Below are positions 23,283 through 33,613 of a DNA stretch of 40,467 nucleotides, piece after piece. This DNA is from Thalassolituus sp. UBA674 (GTDB lineage: Bacteria > Pseudomonadota > Gammaproteobacteria > Pseudomonadales > Oceanobacteraceae): positions 65,609-106,075 of the forward strand of contig DBNK01000036.1 in the NCBI GenBank assembly GCA_002298335.1, in the 5' to 3' direction. The translations under genes were made by a program, and so were the position numbers. The notes beneath the pieces were generated by a model, which worked only from the letters and a program-made list of their open reading frames with translations, ran no database searches and was not told the origin of the DNA. Position 1 is the stretch's first letter; every line of letters starts with the position of its first letter.

Positions 23283-25511
23283 ATGCCTACACACGATTCA
23301 CGTATCATTTACACCCAAACCGACGAAGCCCCGGCATTAGCTACGCATTCTCTGCTCCCTATCATCCAGAAGTTCACCCTGCCGGCCGGCATCAAAATTG
23401 AAACCCGCGACATCTCTCTCTCTGGTCGTATTATTGCCAGTTTTCCGGAATATCTGGAAGAGCAGCAACGCATTCCGGATGCACTGGCCGAACTGGGCGA
23501 AATGACCCTCAGCCCGGACGCCAACATCATCAAGCTGCCGAACATCAGCGCCTCGCTCCCACAGCTGAAAGCAGCGATCAAAGAACTGCAGCAGAAAGGC
23601 TTCAATGTGCCTTCGTACCCGGACACCCCGGAAATCGACGAAGACATCCAGATCCGCGCCCGCTACGAAAAAGTAAAAGGCAGCGCAGTTAACCCGGTAC
23701 TCCGTGAAGGCAACTCAGACCGCCGTGCGCCGGGTTCAGTAAAAGAATACGCACGCCAGAACCCACACAGCATGGGTGAGTGGGCCAGTGAATCCAAAAC
23801 TGCGGTTGCCCACATGGATGACGGCGATTTTTATGGCAGCGAACAATCCCTGACACTGGACAATGCGGATCAGGTCCGTATCGAGCTGGTGACGTCCGAA
23901 GGCTCCACCGTGGGTCTGAAAGGTGCTGTCGACCTGCTTGCCGGTGAAGTGATTGATGCATCTGTTATGCACACTGCAGAACTCCGCACCTTCCTCGACA
24001 AGGCGATCGCTCAGGCAAAAGCAGAAGACGTGCTCCTGTCAGTGCATCTGAAAGCCACCATGATGAAGGTATCTGACCCGATCATTTTCGGTCATGCCGT
24101 ATCTGTTTTCTTTGCGCCGGTATTTGAAAAATACGCCGAGACCTTCAAAAGCCTGGGTATCGACCCGGACAACGGTCTGGCCGACGTTTACAGCAAGATT
24201 GAAGAATTGCCTGCTGCCGAAAAAGACGCCATCAAGGCGGATATTCAGGCCTGCTATGGCGAGCGTCCGCGCCTGGCCATGGTGAACTCTGACAAGGGCA
24301 TCACCAACCTGCACATGCCGAACGATGTCATCGTTGATGCCTCCATGCCGGCCATGATCCGTACCTCCGGCAAAATGTGGGGTCCTGACGGCGAAATGTA
24401 CGATACTCTGGCCGTCATTCCTGACCGCTGCTATGCCGGTGTTTATCAGGAAACCATCGATTTCTGTAAAAAGAACGGCGCCTTTGATCCGCGCACCATG
24501 GGCAGCGTCTCCAACGTCGGCCTGATGGCACAGAAGGCCGAAGAGTACGGTTCGCACAACAAGACATTTGAGATCCCGCAGGATGGTATCGTCCGTGTGG
24601 TCAGCACGTCCGGTAAGGTACTGATGGAGCATCCGGTGAAAACCGGAGATATCTGGCGTATGTGTCAGGCGAAAGATGCTCCGATCCGTGACTGGATCAA
24701 GCTGGCCGTGCGCCGTGCACGCGCAACCGGTACTCCGGCCGTTTTCTGGCTGGACAAAAACCGCGCTCACGATGCCGAACTGATCAAAAAAGTTGAAACG
24801 TATCTGCCGATGCACGACACCGATGGCCTGGATATCCGCATCATGTCCCCGGAAGAGGCAACCCGCTTCTCGCTGGAACGCATGAAAGAGGGTAAAGACA
24901 CCATCTCTGTGACCGGCAACGTACTGCGTGACTACCTGACGGATCTGTTCCCGATTCTGGAACTGGGTACCAGCGCCAAAATGCTGTCCATCGTACCCCT
25001 GATGGCCGGCGGCGGCCTGTTTGAAACCGGCGCCGGTGGTTCTGCACCGAAGCACGTTCAGCAGTTCCTTGAAGAAAACTTCCTGCGCTGGGATTCTCTG
25101 GGTGAATTTATGGCGCTGTCAGCGTCGTTGGAGCATCTGGCTCAGCATACAGACAACACCCGTGCGGGCGTGCTGGCTGAAACCCTGGATCTGGCGACCG
25201 GCAAGCTGCTGGCTGAGTACAAGTCTCCGGGGCGGAAGGTTGGCAATATTGATAACCGTGGCAGCCACTTTTATCTGGCGCTGTACTGGGCTGAAGCTCT
25301 GGCTGCTCAGGACAAGAGCTCAAAACTGAAAGAGTTCTTCACTCCGATCGCGGCCGAGTTGTCTGCCAACGAAGAGAAAATCGTTGGTGAACTGAATGCC
25401 GTACAGGGGTCATCGGTGAATATCGGTGGCTACTACCGCCCGGATGAGGCTTTGGCTTCTGCGGCAATGCGCCCGAGCACCACACTCAACGCCATTGTCG
25501 ACGGCGAATAA
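23283..25511 (+). CDS. icd: Isocitrate dehydrogenase (NADP+), monomeric type
   Basis: Oxidatively decarboxylates isocitrate to 2-oxoglutarate with NADP+ in the TCA cycle. The 742-residue length identifies the monomeric class (about 740), unrelated in length to the dimeric 416-residue E. coli enzyme. Diagnostic segments include VSLHLKATMMKVSDP-type substrate-site sequence at about residues 250-265, where the catalytic lysine lies. IRTSGKMWGPDG, RMCQAKDAPIRDWIKLAVRRA and GTPAVFWLDKNRAHD also match, as does the glycine-rich APLMAGGGLFETGAGG-like region near residue 575. It has a good ribosome site (AGGAGATAAG). It stands alone between divergent rluE and convergent cspD and ends at a hairpin. Some databases use the symbol idh. 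Confidence 0.97.
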   Translation: MPTHDSRIIYTQTDEAPALATHSLLPIIQKFTLPAGIKIETRDISLSGRIIASFPEYLEEQQRIPDALAELGEMTLSPDANIIKLPNISASLPQLKAAIKELQQKGFNVPSYPDTPEIDEDIQIRARYEKVKGSAVNPVLREGNSDRRAPGSVKEYARQNPHSMGEWASESKTAVAHMDDGDFYGSEQSLTLDNADQVRIELVTSEGSTVGLKGAVDLLAGEVIDASVMHTAELRTFLDKAIAQAKAEDVLLSVHLKATMMKVSDPIIFGHAVSVFFAPVFEKYAETFKSLGIDPDNGLADVYSKIEELPAAEKDAIKADIQACYGERPRLAMVNSDKGITNLHMPNDVIVDASMPAMIRTSGKMWGPDGEMYDTLAVIPDRCYAGVYQETIDFCKKNGAFDPRTMGSVSNVGLMAQKAEEYGSHNKTFEIPQDGIVRVVSTSGKVLMEHPVKTGDIWRMCQAKDAPIRDWIKLAVRRARATGTPAVFWLDKNRAHDAELIKKVETYLPMHDTDGLDIRIMSPEEATRFSLERMKEGKDTISVTGNVLRDYLTDLFPILELGTSAKMLSIVPLMAGGGLFETGAGGSAPKHVQQFLEENFLRWDSLGEFMALSASLEHLAQHTDNTRAGVLAETLDLATGKLLAEYKSPGRKVGNIDNRGSHFYLALYWAEALAAQDKSSKLKEFFTPIAAELSANEEKIVGELNAVQGSSVNIGGYYRPDEALASAAMRPSTTLNAIVDGE

Positions 25512-25564
25512 AACGCACAGAGATACGCCGGAGCCACCCTCCGGCGCAATCCCTGATCAGTCTG

Positions 25565-25590
25565 AAGGGCTGACCGTAAGGCCAGCCTTT
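25565..25590. terminator. Terminator between icd and cspD
   Basis: GGCTG and CC (25568-25575) pair with GG and CAGCC (25580-25587), with one A/C mismatch. AAG and TTT extend the outer stem. TTTAT follows on the plus side. It ends two bases before the cspD stop codon, so it can serve both convergent genes. Confidence 0.6.
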
Positions 25591-25591
25591 A

Positions 25592-25846
25592 TCAGGCTAC
25601 ATCACTGGTGGGGGAAGATTCCTGTGAGCTTTCAGCATCGTCAGTGACTACACGGATATCAATCGCGTGCAGGCCTTTATCGCTGGGTTTCACGTTGAAT
25701 TCGACGGGCTGACCGGCCTTGAGTGTCCGGTAGCCATCCATTTCGATGACGGAATAGTGGGCGAAGAGATCTTCGCTGGTTTCATCGCAGAGAATGAAAC
25801 CGTAGCCTTTGGCATTGTTAAACCACTTAACTGTCCCTGTTTTCAT
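25592..25846 (-). CDS. cspD: Cold-shock-domain protein CspD
   Basis: An 84-residue single cold-shock domain that binds single-stranded nucleic acid. The RNP1-like KGYGFI (residues 13-18) and RNP2-like DLFAHY (residues 27-32) motifs are intact; a serine- and aspartate-rich tail follows. Its position next to divergent clpS-clpA marks it as CspD, which in E. coli accumulates in stationary phase and inhibits replication. The ribosome site is unusually strong (GGGAGGTG, eight bases before the ATG) and lies directly below an 8-bp hairpin in the leader, which may regulate its accessibility. Confidence 0.92.
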   Translation of the reverse strand: MKTGTVKWFNNAKGYGFILCDETSEDLFAHYSVIEMDGYRTLKAGQPVEFNVKPSDKGLHAIDIRVVTDDAESSQESSPTSDVA

Positions 25847-25869
25847 ACTGCATACACCTCCCTTGGTAT

Positions 25870-25893
25870 TGCAGGACTGTCAAACGTCCTGCA
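25870..25893 (-). promoter_or_regulatory. Leader hairpin of cspD
   Basis: GCAGGAC (25871-25877) pairs with GTCCTGC (25886-25892); one outer T-A pair makes 8 bp around an 8-base loop. On the cspD transcript it ends about ten bases before the GGGAGGTG ribosome site. It could be an RNA structure affecting translation or an operator in the DNA. Confidence 0.45.
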
Positions 25894-25962
25894 GACAGCT
25901 TTTCAACCTTACGCCGTGATTCTGCAGTCGTCAATATTGAGCGGGGTGGGGGGTTCTGATTG

Positions 25963-25992
25963 TTGGTTATGTCAGAGCGCGGGCGGTATTAT
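25963..25992 (+). promoter_or_regulatory. Putative clpS-clpA promoter
   Basis: TTGGTT and TATTAT are separated by 18 bases, 38 bases before the clpS start. The -35 has 4 and the -10 5 of 6 consensus bases. It is the best candidate in the gap on this strand. Confidence 0.4.
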
Positions 25993-26029
25993 GACGATAA
26001 ATTGAACACAACAAACCAATTGAAGCGCT

Positions 26030-26380
26030 ATGATCGAATCTAATCTAAGCTTAAGCAATGAAGATACTCACCACGATCATGACTCCGGAACAGTGGTACA
26101 GGAGTCAAAGCCGGAGCTGAAACGCCCGGCCATGTACAGTGTGGTGATGCTGAATGACGATTACACACCGATGGAGTTTGTTGTTGAGGTTCTGCAAACC
26201 TTTTTCAGCAAAACTCCGGAGCAGGCAACACAGATCATGCTGACGGTTCACACCAAAGGAAGTGCCGTTTGTGCGACCTACACCAAAGATGTCGCAGAAA
26301 CTAAAGCCGCCCTGGTGAATCAATATGCAAGAGACTGCCAGCATCCACTGATGTGTGAGATCGCTCCAGCACAGGATTAA
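26030..26380 (+). CDS. clpS: ClpS, N-degron adaptor of ClpAP
   Basis: A 116-residue adaptor that binds substrates with Leu, Phe, Tyr or Trp at the N terminus and passes them to ClpA. A flexible acidic N-terminal arm of about 35 residues precedes the core. The core has MYSVVMLNDDYTPMEFVVEVL (the N-end pocket residues, with the conserved ND-D pair) and HTKGSAVC at the ClpA interface. It precedes clpA by 14 bases in the same operon. Aat and Ate, which create such N-degrons, are encoded 3 kb downstream on the other strand, so most of the pathway is in this window. Confidence 0.96.
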   Translation: MIESNLSLSNEDTHHDHDSGTVVQESKPELKRPAMYSVVMLNDDYTPMEFVVEVLQTFFSKTPEQATQIMLTVHTKGSAVCATYTKDVAETKAALVNQYARDCQHPLMCEIAPAQD

Positions 26381-26394
26381 CACGAGGAGGCCGT

Positions 26395-28653
<2,259 letters not shown>

Positions 28654-28661
28654 TACCGGGT

Positions 28662-28694
28662 CTCAGACGGCAGGGCAGTGATGCCCTGCCTGAG
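28662..28694. terminator. Hairpin between clpA and infA
   Basis: GGCAGGGCA (28669-28677) pairs perfectly with TGCCCTGCC (28682-28690) around a GTGA loop. CTCA and TGAG can extend the stem past a three-base bulge. It lies in the 47-base gap between convergent clpA and infA. There is no T-tract, so it is a probable rather than certain terminator. Confidence 0.6.
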
Positions 28695-28700
28695 AAGGCA

Positions 28701-28919
28701 TTAGCGGGCGCGGTAAGTGATCCGGCCTTTGCTGAGGTCATAAGGAGTCAGTTCAACCTTCACCTTATCGCCCGTCAGAATACGGATATAGTTCTTACGC
28801 ATCTTGCCTGAGATATGGGCAGTCACAACGTGACCGTTCTCAAGCTTAACCCGGAACATTGTATTTGGAAGGGTATCAATTACTTCGCCTTCCATCTCAA
28901 TGTGATCGTCTTTTGCCAT
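28701..28919 (-). CDS. infA: Translation initiation factor IF-1
   Basis: A 72-residue OB-fold protein that binds the A site of the 30S subunit during initiation. The sequence is nearly invariant in gammaproteobacteria (EMEGEVIDTLPNTMFRVKLE, HISGKMRKNYIRIL, LTPYDLSKGRI). Its position after aat and ate, and opposite clpA, is conserved. The gap of 65 bases after ate may hold its own promoter, but I recognise none. It is essential in E. coli. Confidence 0.98.
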   Translation of the reverse strand: MAKDDHIEMEGEVIDTLPNTMFRVKLENGHVVTAHISGKMRKNYIRILTGDKVKVELTPYDLSKGRITYRAR

Positions 28920-28984
28920 TCGTCACCTGTTGAAAAAGTATTCAGAGGCGCGCATTCTGCCTCAAATGACAGGAGATAGCAAAG

Positions 28985-29692
28985 TCAATCCCGGTCTGTT
29001 GGCTGCCATACCCCACTGATAAAAGCATCCAGAGGCCTGAAGCGGGTTTTGTATTCCATTTTGCGGCATCCCTCCACCCGAAACCCCAGGTAATTGAATG
29101 GCTTATCCAGAGCCAGAGCCAATTGGCTGAGTCTCAGAATCATCACAGTCCCAACCGAATACGACTCGTAATCCGGATCAAAAAAGCAGTACACGGACGA
29201 CAGCCCGTCATCAAAGGTATCAAACACCATGGTCGCAATGAGCTTGCCCTGGTGGTGCGCATTCAGAAATCGCGTGGTTCCGAAACTGTCGACCAGAAAC
29301 TCCTGAAATGACTGGGTCGACGGCGGGTACATATCCCCGTCACTGTGACGCTCGGTGATGTAACGCTCATAAAGGCGGTAGTGCCCGAGGTCGGTGACTG
29401 GATCAGACACAGAAAGCTGCCAGCCTGCAGCCCTGTTCAGGAGTTTTCTGAAGTTACGGCCAAAGACCATTTCCTCAACCCTCAGGCGTACCGGAACGCA
29501 GGCCTGGCACCCGGGGCAGTCCGGCCGGTAGAGAAGACGACCGCTGCGGCGGAAGCCCATACGGTTAAGTGCGTTAAGCTCTTCCGGACTCAGGTGCAGG
29601 CGCGGGTCAACATACTGACTGCGGGCCTGCCGGTCATCAAGATAACCACATTCGTGAGTCTCTGACGGCGTATACAGCATAAGGGTTTTCAT
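28985..29692 (-). CDS. bpt: Aspartate/glutamate leucyltransferase (Bpt/Ate family)
   Basis: A 235-residue aminoacyl-tRNA-protein transferase of the bacterial ATE family. It adds leucine to N-terminal Asp or Glu, producing a primary N-degron for ClpS. Visible are the cysteine-containing CPGCQACVPVRL region near residue 60, ERHSDGDMYPPS and VYCFFDPDYESYSVGTVMIL in the GNAT-like core, and the C-terminal YKTRFRPLDAF. Older annotations call it ate, an arginyltransferase; leucyl transfer is expected from the bacterial (Bpt) homologues. It overlaps aat by ATGA and precedes infA. Confidence 0.92.
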   Translation of the reverse strand: MKTLMLYTPSETHECGYLDDRQARSQYVDPRLHLSPEELNALNRMGFRRSGRLLYRPDCPGCQACVPVRLRVEEMVFGRNFRKLLNRAAGWQLSVSDPVTDLGHYRLYERYITERHSDGDMYPPSTQSFQEFLVDSFGTTRFLNAHHQGKLIATMVFDTFDDGLSSVYCFFDPDYESYSVGTVMILRLSQLALALDKPFNYLGFRVEGCRKMEYKTRFRPLDAFISGVWQPTDRD

Positions 29693-30390
29693 TTGAGCAC
29701 CCCGGGCAGTGGTGGTACAGGTGGTTGCGCTACAGATTCACGCAGTAAAGCTTCAAATTCCCGGCGATCCAGCTCACACACACCGAAGCGCGCCAGATGC
29801 CCGGTCTTCATCTGACAGTCAATCATACGGACTCCCAGACGGAACAGAACGGGAGCGGCGGTGGCAAAAGCCACTTTGGATGCCCCGGATTCCCTCGAAA
29901 ACATGGACTCCCCAAACAAGGCGTGTCCGATCAGCAGCCCGTAAAAGCCACCGGCCAGCTCTCCCCGGGTATTCCAGCACTCCACACTCAGAGCCCGTCC
30001 GGATTCAGCCAGGCGGGGATAATTCTGCAGTATGTCGTTGTCTATCCAGGTGCCGGATTCATGCAGCCTTGGCCCTGCGCAGCCCAGCATGACCTCCCGG
30101 AATGCCATATTCGTGGTGATCCGCAGGCTGCTGCGACGGCACTCTTTGGCCACTGAGCGGGGAACATGAAAGGTAGCAGGAGTAATCACAGCTCTGGGAA
30201 CCGGCGACCACCACAGGCGCGTGTCATCCGGATCATTCCAGGGAAAGATTCCATGCGAATACGCCGCCTGCAACCAGGTGGGTGTGACTGATCCTCCGGA
30301 CGCCAGAAGGCCCGGCGGCTCGCTCAGGGCTTCCGAGGTATCCGGAAAGACCGGAAAACTGTAATAAACTGGCTGGTTTTCAGCTTCCAT
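29689..30390 (-). CDS. aat: Leucyl/phenylalanyl-tRNA-protein transferase
   Basis: Attaches Leu or Phe from aminoacyl-tRNA to N-terminal Lys or Arg of proteins, marking them for ClpS-ClpAP. The 233 residues match E. coli Aat (234). The signature PTWLQAAYSHGIFPWNDP, WWSPVPRAVI and AHRLGESMFSRES-like region (here HALFGESMFSRESGASKVAF) are all present, as is the C-terminal IDCQMKTGHLARFG. It heads the aat-bpt-infA run, overlaps bpt by ATGA and is divergent from ftsK with a 58-base gap. Confidence 0.96.
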   Translation of the reverse strand: MEAENQPVYYSFPVFPDTSEALSEPPGLLASGGSVTPTWLQAAYSHGIFPWNDPDDTRLWWSPVPRAVITPATFHVPRSVAKECRRSSLRITTNMAFREVMLGCAGPRLHESGTWIDNDILQNYPRLAESGRALSVECWNTRGELAGGFYGLLIGHALFGESMFSRESGASKVAFATAAPVLFRLGVRMIDCQMKTGHLARFGVCELDRREFEALLRESVAQPPVPPLPGVLK

Positions 30391-30448
30391 TTATGACCGT
30401 TAAGCGTGATAGAATCGAACTTTATTCTATGGATATCAGGACATTATC

Positions 30449-32962
30449 TTGCCTACCAAGCAAGCTGAGCAAGACGTCTCGCCGCTGAAACACCGTCAGA
30501 AGAAGCATGATGTCATTTTTCTGCTTCTCTTTCTCGGCTGCCTGCTGCTGTTTATTTCTCTTTTCAGCTATAACCCTGAAGACACTGCCTGGTCAGTCGA
30601 GGGCCGGGAGCCGGTCACCAATCTTGCCGGACAGGTGGGCGCCTGGCTGTCCGACCTGCTGTTTCACCTGCTGGGCTTTCTGGCCTACGCCTTCCCGGCA
30701 CTGATCCTTGCCAAAGTATGGCTGCTGTTGCGTCGCGGCGCATCTACGGCAAACGATCTGCCTTGGTGGGTACGCACAGCCGGATTACTGCTGACACTCG
30801 CGGCTCTGTCCGGTTTGGCGTCCATGAGTATATGGCAGACGATGCAACTGCCCGCAGGCCCCGGAGGTGTTGCCGGAGACCTTATTTCCAGCAGCCTGAT
30901 TCCTTTGCTCGGCTTTGCCGGAAGCGCGGTTACCCTGACCGTTATTCTGGCCCTTGGCTCGGTCCTGTTTCTGGAGTTCTCCTGGCTGCACTTCTTTGAA
31001 CGGGTGGGCGGTGCCGTGCTCAGTTTTGTACAGTACCTGTTCCGTAAGAAACCAGAACATCCTCAGTCAGCGGCAGCTGAAAAGCCTGCTCCTCCAATAG
31101 CCAGCTTAAGTGACCATTCAGAGTCTGAAGAGAAACCCGCCCGGCGTCTGCTGCCCTGGGTCAGGGGTAAAGACAAAGGTAAGAAAGAAACAGAAGAATC
31201 TGGCCTGCCAGTGGCTGCCCCATCCGCTGACTGGCAGGAAGAACTGGATGATCTGAACGATCTGCCACCCTGGAACACCCTGGATGACGACGATGATCTT
31301 CATCCCGCGCAGCCTGTGGGCAAAATAACCGCCAAGCCGAAACCGAAAGCCGAAGCAGCACCGGCGGTGGAGGCTGATATCCCGATTCAACCTCTGGAAA
31401 AACGTGAGAGCGCCCCGAGTGAGCGGGCACGCCGTGAGCAACAGGGCAGTTTATTCAAATCGCCGCAACCGCTGCCGTCCATCAGTGTGCTTGATCCGCC
31501 GCGCACCAATCAGAAGCCGGGCTTCTCACCGGAGCGTCTGCGCGAGATGTCCCGTCTTATCGTGCAGAAGCTGGCCGATTTCGGCGTCAAAATTGAAGTA
31601 ACTGCGGTTGCTCCGGGGCCCGTGATCACCCGCTTTGAAATCCAGCCGGCGCCCGGCGTAAAGGCCAGTAAGATCTCGAATCTGGCCAAAGATCTGGCCC
31701 GCTCCATGGCCATGGTCAGCGTGCGTGTCGTGGAAGTTATCCCGGGCAAAACCGTGATGGGCATTGAAGTCCCTAACGAAGACCGGGCAGTGGTGGCTCT
31801 GTCCGAGGTGCTGCAGTCACAGGATTACGACAAATCAAAATCGCCGCTGACCATGGCCCTGGGTCATGACATCGCGGGCAACCCTGTGATCACCGATCTG
31901 GCGCGCATGCCACACCTGCTGGTTGCCGGTACCACGGGCTCGGGTAAATCCGTCGGCGTGAACGCCATGATCCTGAGTCTGCTGTTCAAGGCCACTCCGG
32001 AAGAAGTACGCCTGATCCTCATTGACCCGAAAATGCTGGAACTGTCTGTGTATGAGGGCATCCCGCATCTGCTGACACCCGTGGTCACCGACATGAAAGA
32101 AGCCGCCAGCAGCCTGCGCTGGTCGGTTGCCGAAATGGAACGCCGCTATATGCTGATGTCAGCCATGGGCGTCCGTAACATCGCCGGCTATAACAAGAAA
32201 GTGAACGATGCCATAGATGCGGGAACGCCAATTCCTGACCCGCTCTGGAACATCACAGAATCGTTCGACACGACACCGCCGACGCTGGAGCCTCTGCCAT
32301 ACATCGTCATCGTCATCGACGAGTTTGCTGACATGATGATGATCGTCGGCAAGAAAGTGGAAGAGCTCATTGCCCGTATTGCGCAGAAGGCCCGTGCTGC
32401 GGGTATTCACATGATTCTGGCCACCCAGCGCCCGTCGGTGGATGTGATTACGGGTCTGATTAAGGCCAATATCCCGACCCGGATCGCCTTCCAGGTTTCG
32501 TCAAAAATCGACTCCCGCACCATTCTTGATCAGGGCGGGGCAGAGCAGCTGCTTGGTCATGGTGACATGCTGTTTATGCCGCCGGGCAATGCCTTGCCGG
32601 AACGGGTTCATGGCGCTTTTGTGGACGATGATGAAGTTCACCGTGTTGTCGCAGAATGGAAGCAGCGTGGGGAACCGGATTACATCGAAGAAATCACACA
32701 GGTCGGTGAGGACGGAATGCTCCCCGGGGCAGGCGGAGCCGGAGAAGAGGGCGGCGAACAGGATGATCTGTTTGATCTGGCCGTTGCCTTCGTCACCGAA
32801 AGCGGCAAATGCTCCATCTCATCGGTACAGCGCAAGCTGCGTATTGGCTACAACCGTGCAGCCCGCCTGGTCGAGAGCATGGAAGCAGCCGGAGTGGTGT
32901 CGCCACCGGCCCATAACGGCTCGCGGGAAGTACTCGCCGGACCACCGCCCGGCATCAACTGA
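30449..32962 (+). CDS. ftsK: DNA translocase FtsK
   Basis: A septal ATPase that pumps DNA, activates XerCD recombination at dif and helps assemble the divisome. It has 837 residues. The N-terminal domain has four membrane helices within about residues 25-180. A short charged/proline-rich linker (about 190-350) follows. The motor has Walker A GTTGSGKS (494-501) and Walker B VIDEFADMM with Asp624-Glu625. A C-terminal gamma winged helix (SVQRKLRIGYNRAARLVESM) reads KOPS sites. The linker is much shorter than in E. coli (1,329 residues), as in pseudomonads. The start is TTG at 30449 with AGGA eight bases upstream. It leads the ftsK-lolA-rarA-crcB-serS-cysG run. Confidence 0.95.
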   Translation: MPTKQAEQDVSPLKHRQKKHDVIFLLLFLGCLLLFISLFSYNPEDTAWSVEGREPVTNLAGQVGAWLSDLLFHLLGFLAYAFPALILAKVWLLLRRGASTANDLPWWVRTAGLLLTLAALSGLASMSIWQTMQLPAGPGGVAGDLISSSLIPLLGFAGSAVTLTVILALGSVLFLEFSWLHFFERVGGAVLSFVQYLFRKKPEHPQSAAAEKPAPPIASLSDHSESEEKPARRLLPWVRGKDKGKKETEESGLPVAAPSADWQEELDDLNDLPPWNTLDDDDDLHPAQPVGKITAKPKPKAEAAPAVEADIPIQPLEKRESAPSERARREQQGSLFKSPQPLPSISVLDPPRTNQKPGFSPERLREMSRLIVQKLADFGVKIEVTAVAPGPVITRFEIQPAPGVKASKISNLAKDLARSMAMVSVRVVEVIPGKTVMGIEVPNEDRAVVALSEVLQSQDYDKSKSPLTMALGHDIAGNPVITDLARMPHLLVAGTTGSGKSVGVNAMILSLLFKATPEEVRLILIDPKMLELSVYEGIPHLLTPVVTDMKEAASSLRWSVAEMERRYMLMSAMGVRNIAGYNKKVNDAIDAGTPIPDPLWNITESFDTTPPTLEPLPYIVIVIDEFADMMMIVGKKVEELIARIAQKARAAGIHMILATQRPSVDVITGLIKANIPTRIAFQVSSKIDSRTILDQGGAEQLLGHGDMLFMPPGNALPERVHGAFVDDDEVHRVVAEWKQRGEPDYIEEITQVGEDGMLPGAGGAGEEGGEQDDLFDLAVAFVTESGKCSISSVQRKLRIGYNRAARLVESMEAAGVVSPPAHNGSREVLAGPPPGIN

Positions 32963-32977
32963 TCTATCAGGACATCT

Positions 32978-33613
32978 ATGAATATATTCAGGCAGGGACT
33001 TCTGGTTCTGTCGCTCGGCCTTACCAGTTGTCTGGTGCAGGCCAACACATCGCAGGACCACTTTATAGGGCACCTTGAAAAGGTGACCGATATGGAAGCC
33101 GGATTCACCCAGGTCACTGCAGACCCGTCGGGGAATGTACTGCAGTCGCTCAGCGGAACCCTGACCGTCGCCAGGCCCGGAAAAATGCGCTGGCAGACCA
33201 ATCCGCCCTACGAGCAACTTGTGGTTTCAGATGGCAAGGTCGTGTGGATTTACGACATGGACCTGGAGCAGGTCAGCATCCGTGAACTGGAGCAGCGCCT
33301 GCAGGACACTCCGGCACTGCTGCTCAGTGGCGACACGTCAGAAATCAGCGCCAACTATGTTGTCTCAGAAACACAGACAGGCAGCACAGACCGTTATCAG
33401 CTGATTCCCAAAGACAACAGTCAGCTGTTTGATTATCTCGAATTCGATTACCGCGGTGACCGTCTGTCGGCGATGCGTATTTTCGATGCCACAGGGCAGA
33501 TTACTGAAATCACTTTCTCCGGCATGCAGATCAATCAGGGCACTGACAGTGCAGCCTTTCAGTTCGACATCCCTGAAGGAGTCGATGTGATTGACGGTCG
33601 TCATGGCCGCTGA
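32978..33613 (+). CDS. lolA: Outer-membrane lipoprotein carrier protein LolA
   Basis: A periplasmic chaperone that carries lipoproteins from LolCDE to LolB. The 211 residues include a signal peptide cleaved near residue 22 (SCLVQA, then NTSQD). The mature beta-barrel part has MEAGFTQVTADPSGNVLQSLSG-type strands, RPGKMRWQTNPPYEQLVVSDG (with the conserved arginine of the lid) and VWIYDMDLEQV. It follows ftsK by 15 bases, and its 3' end overlaps rarA. A cysteine in the leader (SC) does not form a convincing lipobox, consistent with a soluble periplasmic protein. Confidence 0.95.
   Translation: MNIFRQGLLVLSLGLTSCLVQANTSQDHFIGHLEKVTDMEAGFTQVTADPSGNVLQSLSGTLTVARPGKMRWQTNPPYEQLVVSDGKVVWIYDMDLEQVSIRELEQRLQDTPALLLSGDTSEISANYVVSETQTGSTDRYQLIPKDNSQLFDYLEFDYRGDRLSAMRIFDATGQITEITFSGMQINQGTDSAAFQFDIPEGVDVIDGRHGR

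Noticed and set aside
24039..25055. Minus-strand open frame of 338 codons
   Set aside because: Antisense to icd. Codon bias of the sense gene depletes stops on this strand; no domain is visible.
30375..30395. LexA-like box before ftsK
   Set aside because: CTG and CAG are spaced by nine, not ten bases, and the interior does not fit the SOS consensus.
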